This document shows, piece by piece, positions 1-9,060 of a stretch of 64,000 nucleotides of DNA. Under the pieces are notes generated by a model. That model saw only the letters and a program-made list of their open reading frames with translations. It searched no databases and was not told where the DNA came from. The stretch covers positions 496,001 to 560,000 of the forward strand of contig JAESUZ010000338.1 of the NCBI GenBank assembly GCA_017311185.1, in the 5' to 3' direction. The DNA comes from Proteles cristata cristata. Taxonomy: Eukaryota; Chordata; Mammalia; Carnivora; Hyaenidae. The translations under genes were made by a program, and so were the position numbers. The number at the start of each line of letters is the position of its first letter. Positions within the stretch are counted from its first letter, which is position 1.

Positions 1-55
1 TTAAATGAACTAATACCATGAGTATAGTAACAAAAGCATCTATTTATCTTATAAC

Positions 56-236
56 TTTTTTTTTAAGAGAGAGAGAGCAAGGGGGAGAGAGGAGCAGAAG
101 GAAAAAGAAAGATTAAGCAGGAAACATGCTCAGCACAAAGCCCGACGCAGGACTTCATCCCACAAACCGCTAGATCACAACCTGAGTCCAAATTAAGAGT
201 TGGACGCTCAGTCAACTGAGTCACCCAGGCATGCCT
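56..236 (-). mobile_element. old CAN-SINE copy, minus strand
   Basis: A T-rich run followed by GA-rich sequence and then the reverse complement of the tRNA-like head, ending near 236 in a degraded form of the 'cacccaggcgcc' signature. Many substitutions and lost CpGs make this one of the older copies. The target-site duplication is not clear. Confidence 0.85.
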
Positions 237-1185
237 ACTAACTTATTTTAAAGACAATATCCCAAGAGGTTAATAATTCTTTACTCAGTTTGAGAAATGT
301 CAATATAGTGATCAACATTTAATAGTATATTCATCGTATTTTACATAAATTATTGGAAAAAAATTGAAATGTGGGATAAAGGATGGGAGTTCTCACATGT
401 GGCAAATTCTGTGTCATTTATTAAAAACCACCCATAATTTTAAAAATTCACTGAACATATAAGGGAGGATATCAAAGTCATTATCCATGTGAATAGAGTT
501 CCCATACTATAACCATCAAGTCGTTCATAACCTAACCAGACTTTTTGTTGTCACTTCAGTGAAGGTAGTTTATTCATTGTTCCTTTGGTGTTACTTGGTT
601 AGGAGTTATACTTGGTTGATGGCATCATTCGGAAACTTTGGAGGCCTGGTGCAAAGATGCTTTCTGGCACAGAGTGATTGATTTTGATATGCTCAGGGCC
701 TCAAGCACTTCAAATTTAGGCCCACAATTATCCTGTACCAAGTCTTCGGGTTTATATGTCAGTCTCAGTAATCTGGAGAAAGCCCAGTAACTGCAAAGCA
801 GCACCGGTAATGTGTTCCTGTCCACAAAGCCTGCCCTTCTTGTATTCACATGGCTCACCACTCAGGTACAAGCCTGTGCTTTTCTTCCACCTCGTTTCGT
901 CCGTCTGTCTGTCTCTCTTCCTCTCTCTAACACATGTGTTCTAGCTCTCTCTTTATTTGTAGTGATTTCTCTTGCATCCTGCAAGTCCAGAAATGTATGA
1001 TTTATCTTTTATGCCGGATTTTATTTCAGGAAGGCCCCCAAGAGAATTTCATCCACAATTTTAGTGGAAATAGAAGTCCCTACAGGGCACTTTCATGCTG
1101 TATTATTCAGTGAATGACCGCTGATACCATATCATGGAATTATAATACAGAGAAAATCACCATGGGAAAAATAATGTTCGTTTTT
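237..1185. other. unassigned A+T-rich sequence
   Basis: No repeat family or gene is recognisable. Short open frames around 625-1000 overlap on both strands, lack coding character and are treated as chance. Confidence 0.5.
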
Positions 1186-1420
1186 CATCCTTTCATTCAA
1201 TAAATCCTATAAATTCAATACACATGTATATAGGGTTTATTGAGAGCCAAGCATTGTAGTTAGTTAGAGAAGTTAGAGACTGAAGTTAGAGACTTCAGAC
1301 AGAAATAAAGCAGTGGCCCCTACTCTTAGAGACCAATGTGTAGTGAAGACACAAACCAACTTGTAAATGAATAAATTATAATACCTTGTGATAGAGGGAA
1401 AATTAGGGAAAACAGGGATA
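1186..1420. repeat. possible ancient repeat tail (L2/MIR-like)
   Basis: The order of words (a cattcaataaat motif, 'tttattgagagccaagcattgtag', then 'agaaataaagcagtggcccctactctta' and an A-rich stretch with 'aaatgaataaat') resembles the 'tattgagcacctactatgtgccaggcac' tail of ancient mammalian repeats read in reverse. The match is degraded and the family is not assigned. Confidence 0.35.
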
Positions 1421-2108
1421 CATGAATCAGACACTATATCATGAATTCACCATAATCTACTCATATTATTTCTCCCTGAGTATAATGAAAACCATCCTTC
1501 ACCACTCGATGCAGGTAGCCTAGGCCAAATGACTACTGACCAAACAGATTAAATGCAGACCAACTAGAATGGACAACTTCAAAGTGAAAACTGTGAAACC
1601 CCCTGTGCAACCTCCAGTTTCTCCATTCCTTTGCAGTGACAAATAAGGAAGCCTTTTGTGAGGCCACAAGCTCAAGGTGGCCCGGGTTCCCTGGCTACGA
1701 CAAGGTGGTCCAGTGCTCTTAGCCACTACTAGGACTCCTGGTGAACTTTGTAAAAATAGGCAGACCACTTAAATCTTTGAGGTGTTGATTAAATGTAGCA
1801 CAGCTTAGATTATCCTTGTAATAAAATATAGAAATAGCATAGAGTATAGAATTGACTTTGTTAGAGTAAGAGAAGATTCAGGGAAGAGCAATATCTGAGG
1901 CAGACACAGATCATGTGCAAACTCATTAAGGTGTGAAACTCATTACTGTATTTGGGAAACTAGAAACTGTTTCTGAGATAATTATTTTGGGTGCCATGAA
2001 AGGAATGAATGATAAAATGTCTGCAATAGTGAACACATTCTATAACGATTTATCAGTCAAGAGTTCTGGGTTGCAAGTAATAGAAACTAATTCTTGCCTA
2101 CTTAAATA
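1421..2108. other. unassigned sequence
   Basis: Nothing recognisable. An open frame on the minus strand at 1520-1768 has no domain and no sign of selection that I can see. Confidence 0.5.
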
Positions 2109-2432
2109 AAAAAGGGAAGGGAAGGGAAGGGAAGAGGGGAGGGGAGGAGAGGAGGGCGAGTGGAGGAGAGGAGAGGAGAAGAAAGGAGAGGAAAGGAAGG
2201 GAAGGGAAGGGAGGGGAAGGGAAGGGAAGAAGTGTAAAGGAAGTGAAGAAAAAGAAAAACAAATAAAGAAATAAAGGAAGGAAGGAAGGAAGGAAGGAAG
2301 GAAAAAGGAAGAAAGAAAGAAAAAAGAAGAAAGAAAGAAAAGAAAGAAGGAAAGAGGAAGAAAGAAAATTAAAAAATGGAAGGAAGGAAGGAAAGAAGGG
2401 AGAGAGGAAGGGAGGAATGGAGGAAGGAACGG
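2109..2432 (+). repeat. polypurine (GGGAA/GGAAG/GAAA) tract
   Basis: About 320 bases of almost pure purine on the plus strand, made of shifting GGGAA, GGAGA, GGAAG and GAAAG units. The long strand asymmetry is the kind of sequence that can form triplex (H-DNA) structures and is usually length-variable. It ends a few bases before the young SINE at 2457. Confidence 0.95.
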
Positions 2433-2456
2433 ATGAATTAGATAAGCTCTTAGTAG

Positions 2457-2685
2457 GGGCGCCTGGGTGGCTTAGTCGGTTAAGTGTCCGACTTTCGCTT
2501 AGGTCATGATCTCGCAGTTCGTGGGTTCGAGCCCCGCGTCGGGCTCTGTGCTGACTGCCAGCTCAGAGCCTGGAGCCTGTTTCAGTCTGTGACTCCCTCT
2601 CTCTCTGACCCTCCCCTGCTCAATCTGTCTCTCTCTCTCTCCTGGAAATAAATAAAACATTTAAAAAATATATATATATATAAAA
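2457..2685 (+). mobile_element. young CAN-SINE, 17-bp TSD
   Basis: Complete copy: tRNA-Lys-like head with A-box region 'tggcttagtcggttaag' and B box 'gggttcgagcccc', CT-rich body, AATAAA, and A/T-rich tail ending in (TA)n. A perfect 17-bp target-site duplication, agataagctcttagtag, lies at 2440-2456 and 2686-2702. CpGs in the B box are intact, so the insertion is relatively recent. Confidence 0.97.
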
Positions 2686-2797
2686 AGATAAGCTCTTAGT
2701 AGATTACAGAAACTAGGGAGGCATCTCAGAAAGTGGACACCCAGTGAATGAAGGGTTGGGAAGCTGTAATTTTTTGACATTAAAAGGTTCCTGACGA

Positions 2798-3039
2798 GGG
2801 GTGTGTGGGTGGCTCAGTCGGTTAAGCCTCCCACTCTTCATTCCAGCTGAGTTCATGATCCCAGGGTCATAGGATTGTTCCCCGCATTGGGCTCCACAAC
2901 GAACATGAAGCTTGCTTAGGATTCTCTCTCTCTGCCTCTCTTCCCCATTTGAGCTCTCTCTTTCTCTCTAAAATAAAGTAATAGTAATAAAAAAGTAATA
3001 ATAATAAATATGAATAAATTTTAAAAATGCAAATAAATT
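2798..3039 (+). mobile_element. older CAN-SINE, plus strand
   Basis: Head 'ggtgtgtgggtggctcagtcggttaag' is recognisable but the B box is decayed. CT body then a mixed A/T tail with TAATAA units. A short duplicated word ttaaaaggtt at 2780-2789 and 3040-3049 is probably the remnant of the target-site duplication. Confidence 0.9.
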
Positions 3040-3049
3040 TTAAAAGGTT

Positions 3050-3720
3050 ATTAATGATTATATAGAGATAATTTTCACCTCACAATAAGGAGCAGGAACA
3101 CACTGAGGAATTTTTACAATAAGAATTTAAAAAACTGACATGAACATTGCAATTTTAAGAGACAGCAGTTTTTTTCTTCCTTAGAAAAAGCATTGTAGAT
3201 TATCAGTCAAGGGTACATCATTATAGGAAAGGGATTTAACTTATTTACCTTCTTCTAGTACTGATTCTACAGCTCCTTCCTCACATGTGTCATATCCGTT
3301 AGTTTAATTCCTGTCATTTTTAGGTTTTCTGAATTTCACTAAAATCTTTCATCCTAAAATAGCACATGAAACCCATAAAAGTAAAGAGAAAGGTAAATTG
3401 ATAGGATAATTCTCTTTCCCATTTTTTCTATAATTTCAGGATCAGGTAAACTTCATTAACAATTATATAATTTTACTATTTAATGATATTTAGCTTGTGT
3501 TAGGATTCTCTCTCTTTCACACTTTTCCATAACCAGCAATTTTCATTATGTTTGTGAAAGATTTCCTTCTAAAAGAATCACTATCTCCCCCTCACTGGAA
3601 GGCATCTTACCATTGTAAGGTGAGTTTTAAAATTGAAATGGAAAGCATTAATTTCCTTCCTAGTGGGGTAAAATCCAATGGTGTTTCTTCAACTAAGTTT
3701 ACATTCAACTTGAATAAAAA
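3050..3720. other. unassigned A+T-rich sequence
   Basis: No gene or repeat family recognised. Confidence 0.5.
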
Positions 3721-3724
3721 CTAG

Positions 3725-3815
3725 AGAATAACCCAAGAAGTTAAGTAATTTGCCATTACATAACATAGTTAATAAATGATTGCATTGGAATATAAAAACA
3801 GGCAGGCCACTGATG
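3725..3815 (-). mobile_element. MIR relic, minus strand
   Basis: The string 'agttaagtaatttgcc...taacatagttaataaatg...ttggaatataaaaacaggcag' follows the reverse-strand MIR core (gttaagtaacttgcccaaggtcacacagctagtaag...gggattcgaacccaggcag) in order and spacing, with heavy decay. Confidence 0.6.
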
Positions 3816-4832
3816 AAGTTTTCACTTTTAACTGTTCTTTTAGTATTTAATGAAATATAAATGTGTTACTTCCATTAATCTCAGTATATTATATAATTAT
3901 TATAGGACTCTTACAAAGCAATCTTATTTTGTTTAGGGGGAACAATATACAAATGCATACTTCAGCTGTTCATGTAGCAAGAGTACTTATACTACGCAAT
4001 GGAAAATATCTTTTGAGTGATTTGTGTTTATGATTTACCCACTCCCATTTTAACAGTTGGCATGTATATCATCCAATTCATTCTGCTCTGATCTTTAAGA
4101 TGCAGTGAAACATGAACTATCCCTACACTTTGAAGCTAAAACTTCAATATTCCCATGATTCTTCTAACTTCATCTATAATTTTACTAAGACCTTTATTTG
4201 GTATGAAGAAAGGTTAATGCAAACAAACAGAAGGGATTAAAATATTTAATTATGTGATACCAAGAATGGTATAATTATTTATCAGAGAAAGTTCAAAAAG
4301 CCCTCTTCAGTCCACTCTATACAAACAAGTGCAGCATAAGTAACATAGCATAGGCACAGGCATGGCTGCTCGTTTCATAAATAAAACCAGAAACCCAGAG
4401 ACATGTCTTCAAATGACAGACGGAGAAAAGCAGAGTTACACTCGAGTAAGAAAACAGCTCTCGTAGCATATTAGAAGCCCTGGCTTAAAAGGAAGCGTAC
4501 ACATGAGCAAACCAAGTGGGGCTCTTCTGCAACAGACAAGAGCACCGGAGTTTAAACCACAACATTCAGAGTGCTTTCCGTACAAACGCTTCAGGGCTGT
4601 GAGATGGAAAATGAAATCGAAAGAAAATAACTCTACCATAAGTAGGTTTGAGTGTGGACATGAAGATGAAAGTGAATCCAAAAAAAAAAAAAAAAGAGCT
4701 GACAGAAAGTTCTTTCAGGGTCACAGAAAATTTATTCCTTTCATATTATCCCTATATAATTCATTAAACAATTGTCCTTGCAGGTACAAATGGTGTTCTC
4801 ATTGTATCTGTGTCACAGGGGCCTCTAAAATA
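3816..4832. other. unassigned A+T-rich sequence
   Basis: No gene or family recognised. The 136-codon plus-strand frame beginning at 4503 runs through an A tract at 4680 and into the SINE at 4850, so it is not a credible coding region. Confidence 0.5.
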
Positions 4833-4849
4833 GAGGGGATTCATTTTCT

Positions 4850-5024
4850 TTTTTTTTTTTTTTTAATATTTTTATTTCTTTCTAGGAGAGAGAGAGAGAG
4901 AGCGAGAGCGTGAGCAGGGGAGGGTCAGAGAGAGAGGGAGTCACAGACTGAAACAGGCTCCAGGCTCTGATCATGACCTAAGTGAAAGTCAGACGCTTAA
5001 CTGACTAAGCCACCCAGGCGCCCC
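4850..5024 (-). mobile_element. CAN-SINE with internal deletion, minus strand
   Basis: Young-type SINE in reverse with a perfect 17-bp duplication gaggggattcattttct at 4833-4849 and 5025-5041. Compared with the other young copies, about 53 bp are missing at 4969/4970: sequence jumps from 'caggctctga' directly to 'tcatgacctaag'. The missing part contains the B box of the Pol III promoter. Both ends and the duplication are intact. Confidence 0.95.
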
Positions 5025-5134
5025 GAGGGGATTCATTTTCTATTGAACATACCTTTTATTTTAATTTGAATACTGGGATTCTCTTCCTTGTATTTTGGCT
5101 TGGAGACTTTGAAATTAAATTTGTATCAAGTCTA

Positions 5135-5380
5135 GGGGTGTGTGGGCAGCTCAGTTGGTCAGGCATCTGACTCTTGGTTTTCGTCTCAGGTCATGATCTC
5201 ACATTTCATGGGATCAAGCTCTGTCAGGCTCAATGCTGACAGCATGGAGCCTGTTTGGGATTCTCTTTCTCCCTCTCTCTCTCTTCCCCTCCCAAGTTTA
5301 TCTTTTCTCTCTCTCAAAATAAAACCATTTTGTTTTTATACATTTATAAATAAATACATAAACAAATAAGTAAGTAAATA
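5135..5380 (+). mobile_element. older CAN-SINE, plus strand
   Basis: Degraded head 'ggtgtgtgggcagctcagttggtcagg', CT body and a long A/T tail with TAAA and TAAG units. Flanked by a 12-bp duplication gtatcaagtcta at 5123-5134 and 5381-5392. Confidence 0.92.
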
Positions 5381-5392
5381 GTATCAAGTCTA

Positions 5393-6488
5393 ATTGAAAT
5401 AAATAAATGGCCTTATATTGTCAATAGTCAAAAATTCTTTATTAAATCAAGAGATATTCTTTTCAAAAATTTTACTAGCTCTCAAGATGGCATACTTGGA
5501 TAGGTTGGGAAGAAAAGTGCAAAGGTAAAATTTCCTTGAGATTAGTAAATTTGAATTGAAACAATGAAGTTATCCATCAATTTATTAATCACAGGAATAA
5601 CACTTTCTGCAGATAAACAGAAGAATAGGGTTATTCATTATTCCCACAAGTCTCACAAAATAATAGATAAAGGAAGACCAAAAAAACCCCAAATTTATAA
5701 TACAACACTATACTTGTTATGAGGAATTATGCTAAATATTATAAGAGTGCAATACAGCATTATATTTGTTGTCATGGAGTGATGCTTAATCTTAAATGAG
5801 TATAGAAAATAATTGCATTTTTCTCATCTCCGGTTTTTCACTACCACTTTTTCCTTGTCTCCTACACGAAATTGATGAAAATATTTTCTTAGACATTTCT
5901 ATATTTATGTCTTTTATTAGATATTAGTCTGCAGTGCTAATTACTCAATGAGGCATAATAATGGTCGATTAACATACCAAAGGCATGACATCGTTTTAAT
6001 GCTATTTTCATTTGGTCTAGAAAACACACACAAGATTTCTGAATCAGAGGCCGAGTTAAAAGCAATAACTCCTAAGTTCATCTCCTTCAGGGCAATGAGA
6101 AAAGAACCAAATGGTAATGCTCGTGGGGTTTGTACCATACCAGAGAAATCTCAAAATTGTGACTCTGGAGTCAGTAAATGGCACTTACCTGCTATCCTCT
6201 CTTCCCCATTTGTCTGAGAAAAAAAAAAAAATCTCCCCAGAAGAAGAAAGGAAAAGTCACTCGTTTACAATCCTTTGGAATACAGACAATTTTGCAGAAA
6301 AAATCTAAAATTCTGGAATTCTGTTCATTCAATCACCCTTTAGTTTCTGAAGCTTGTCACTTAAATCAGGTTTTTTAGTAATTTTTGCTCAGTAAGTCTT
6401 CAACAAAAACATAAAAACGATTCATCTTCCTTTTCACACTAAGGAAAATGCTAACAGAGAATAAAGAACAGTGTCGTACAGAATTATT
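5393..6488. other. unassigned sequence
   Basis: No recognised repeat. Overlapping open frames at 5941-6378 on both strands show no domain; the plus-strand ones pass through an A tract. Confidence 0.45.
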
Positions 6489-6503
6489 AAAAGGCCTATG
6501 TAG

Positions 6504-6727
6504 GGGCGCCTGGGTGGCGTAGTCGGTTAAGCGTCCGACTTTCGCTTGGGTCATGATCTCGCGGTTCTTGGGTTCGAGCCCCGCGTCGGGCTCTGTGCTG
6601 ACTGCCAGCTCAGAGCCTGGAGCCTGTTTCAGTCTGTGACTGCCTCTTTCTCTGACCCTCCCCTGCTCACTCTGTCTCTCTCTCTCTCTCCTAGAAATAA
6701 ATAAAAAATATTTTTAAAAAATTTTAA
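6504..6727 (+). mobile_element. young CAN-SINE, plus strand
   Basis: Complete young-type copy with B box 'gggttcgagccccgcgtcggg'. Perfect 15-bp duplication aaaaggcctatgtag at 6489-6503 and 6728-6742. It faces the near-identical SINE at 6790-7012. Confidence 0.97.
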
Positions 6728-6789
6728 AAAAGGCCTATGTAGCAAACAACCAAGTTTATCCCACTCCTACTTGCCTATTTCTTGAAATA

Positions 6790-7012
6790 CTTTTTTTTAA
6801 ATATTTTTTTATTTATTTCTAGGAGAGAGAGAGAGAGAGACAGCGTGAGCAGGGGAGGGTCAGAGAGAGAGGGAGACACAGACTGAAACAGGCTCCAGGC
6901 TCTAAGCTGGCAGTCAGCACAGAGCCCGACGCGGGGCTCGAACCCAAGAACCGCGAGATCATGACCCAAGCGAAAGTCGGACGCTTAACCGACTAAGCCA
7001 CCCAGGCGCCCC
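6790..7012 (-). mobile_element. young CAN-SINE, minus strand
   Basis: Complete young-type copy in reverse, starting with a T tract and ending in 'cacccaggcgcccc'. Ten-bp duplication tcttgaaata at 6780-6789 and 7013-7022. Lies 62 bp from the plus-strand copy at 6504-6727 in inverted orientation. Confidence 0.97.
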
Positions 7013-7022
7013 TCTTGAAATA

Positions 7023-7379
7023 TTTTTGAATGGCATTTATTTGGATTCTTTTCCCACTAAATTGCTTCAAACTAAAGGATTCACATAAAAATGACAAAGT
7101 GGTAACTAAATTTATTGACCATTTACTGTAATCTGTCCATTTTGTGTGTGTATGCTACATGGAATGGTCTGAGTGCCTAGGACCAAAGACAGAAAAAAAG
7201 GCTAATAAAGACTGATATGGGAGCCAAGAATACTATTTCATGGAATTTCTTATCTAATCTATATGGTATGCCATGAATATCCATAGTGATATATATTAAA
7301 TTGTGGATATTAGGAAATACTCGTATACATTTAATATGTCTGAAAAGTGAACAGGATCAGAGATATGGAAGATAGGAAC
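7023..7379. other. unassigned sequence
   Basis: No gene or repeat family recognised. Confidence 0.5.
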
Positions 7380-7520
7380 ATGGATTATAGTCTGAGGAAG
7401 CCACTGTGTTTTGTAAGTCATTCAAATTTGTAGGACTATTTCTGGTTTCTCATTTGTGAAACTTAGGGGTTGGACTAGATGGTGTTTATCGACTTGTGAA
7501 ATTATATGGTTAGACTAGAC
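7380..7520 (+). mobile_element. MIR-family relic, plus strand
   Basis: Ordered matches to a MIR-type 3' half: 'gtaagtcattcaaat', 'ggtttctcatttgtgaaa', 'ggggttggactagatggt' and 'aaattatatgg'. These mirror the 'caagtcatttaacctc...tttcctcatctgtaaaatg...ggttggactagatgat' order of this SINE class. Confidence 0.6.
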
Positions 7521-7590
7521 AAAATTATGAGGTTGCCAAGCATGATATTTAAAATCATTTTCAACTTGTCTATATATTGTCTTCTTTTGC

Positions 7591-7614
7591 GCACACACAC
7601 ACACACACACACAC
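7591..7614. repeat. (CA)n microsatellite
   Basis: About 12 CA units directly visible. Confidence 0.95.
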
Positions 7615-7961
7615 TTTAAGAAACAAAGTCAGAAAAAACTCACTGAAATTATAAGAAGATTCAGTAAAGCCTCACAGGTAGAATATGTTATTACTCTTAC
7701 ACACACATAACACATTATATAAAACAGGCTGTTATTTTCCATAGATCTTGCTTTTTTCAAATTATGAACAAGAGCAAGGGTTTGATAATTAAATTTTCAT
7801 CTATTCTCTAACATCTTTTGAATTATTTGTAGAGAAAGAATATCAATGTTGATTCATCAGCTACACTATACTTAATCACACAAATAAGGAATTCCATTTT
7901 ATGTCAACCTGAACATATTAAAATATTGGATATTTGATGTGAAGTTATAGATTTACATTTT

Positions 7962-8163
7962 TTATTCAAAATGTTTATTTATTTTAGAGAGAGTGCAAGC
8001 AGGGGAGGGGCAGAGAGAGGGGGAGACTGGATCAGAAGTGGGCTCTGTGCTAACAGGCTGAATGAAAGCAGTGAGCCTGATGTGGCGCTCAAACTCACGA
8101 ACCATGAGATCAAGATCTGAGCTGAAGTCAGATGCTCAACAGACTGAGCTACTCAGGCGCCTC
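7962..8163 (-). mobile_element. older CAN-SINE, minus strand
   Basis: Reverse copy with decayed B box ('gctcaaactcacgaacc') ending in 'actcaggcgcctc'. Perfect 14-bp duplication tagatttacatttt at 7948-7961 and 8164-8177. Confidence 0.95.
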
Positions 8164-8177
8164 TAGATTTACATTTT

Positions 8178-8447
8178 AAAAGTATATATTTCAAGAGTCT
8201 TCTTACAGGTTTTATAGCATTTAATAAACATTAAATAATGATACTGTAAGATTTTGAAAGAACATATGGCTGTTCTAATTGTAAAATAAATTTCTACATA
8301 TTTTAGGGTAAAGTATTAATTATCTCTGGTAAGTGGTGACAAAAGATACCTAGGAGTCTTTAATGGAAGTTCACATTCTCTAAATATTAATTGTATTAAG
8401 GCCTTTTAGTCTTAGCACAAACAGAATATAAAGCACAAATTAAACTC

Positions 8448-8449
<2 letters not shown>
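8178..8449. other. unassigned sequence
   Basis: No gene or repeat family recognised. Confidence 0.5.
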
Positions 8450-8506
<57 letters not shown>

Positions 8507-8527
8507 CGTTCGTTCGTTCGTTCGTTC
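8450..8527. repeat. compound (TG)n(TTCG)n microsatellite
   Basis: About 27 TG units pass directly into about six TTCG units (8505-8527). The TTCG part keeps a CpG in every unit. Confidence 0.97.
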
Positions 8528-8544
8528 CTGGAGACCTAGTGGAT

Positions 8545-9060
8545 GGATTTTCCGGCCATCATTAGGTTATGCTATTTGGCTCCGCTGACTTTAAGTAAGG
8601 GAGATTTTCTAGAGCATACTGACCTAATCAGAGCAGCCCTTTAAATAAAACTTTTCTCCAAGTGTTCACATAGGAAGAAGCTGGAGATTAGAAGCAAGAG
8701 AGAGGTTTTCCATTTCTGGCTTTGAATACAGAGGCGGCCATGTTGCGTGACGGGAAAGCAGCCTCAAGTTTCTGAGAACGGCCTCAGCTACCAAATAACA
8801 GGGAACAGAGACATCAATCCCACAATCGCCGGGAAATGAAAGCTGTCAACAACCTGAGTGATCCTGGAAGCCAATTCTTCCTCACAGCCTCCAGAAAGGA
8901 ACACAAATGTGGTACTTCTGACATCATGGCCGTGAGGCCCTGAGCACAGCTCACAGCAAACCTGTGTCTAGGTTCAGATATTCAGATTTGTAAGCTAATA
9001 AACAACTGTTGTTTTCAGCTTCCAACCTTGTAATAATGTGTCATGCAGCAGAAGAAAACA
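8545..9060 (+). mobile_element. ancient LTR-like relic
   Basis: Mosaic of words typical of old mammalian MaLR/ERVL-type LTRs: 'ctggctttgaatacagaggcggccatg', 'gaagccaattcttcctcacagcctccagaaagga', 'cttctgacatcatgg', 'gtaagctaataaacaactgttgtttt' and 'gtaataatgtgtcatgcagcag'. The polyadenylation word and the GTT-rich end sit where an LTR's would. It shares this architecture with 21180-21690. Family assignment is uncertain. Confidence 0.5.

Noticed and set aside
625..1000. Cluster of overlapping short frames
   Set aside because: Both strands open over the same bases, no domain, no splice or promoter context.
2470..2545. tRNA gene suggested by A- and B-box-like sequence in SINE heads
   Set aside because: These are the tRNA-Lys-derived heads of CAN-SINEs, followed by CT-rich body and A tail. 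None is a free-standing tRNA.
4503..4913. 136-codon plus-strand frame
   Set aside because: Contains a poly-Lys stretch from an A run and ends inside a reverse-oriented SINE. No domain.
6775..6969. Open frames inside SINEs (also 5142, 23093, 29125, 40005, 41130, 46710, 47953, 53521 and 63213)
   Set aside because: The same translated SINE text recurs; none is a gene.
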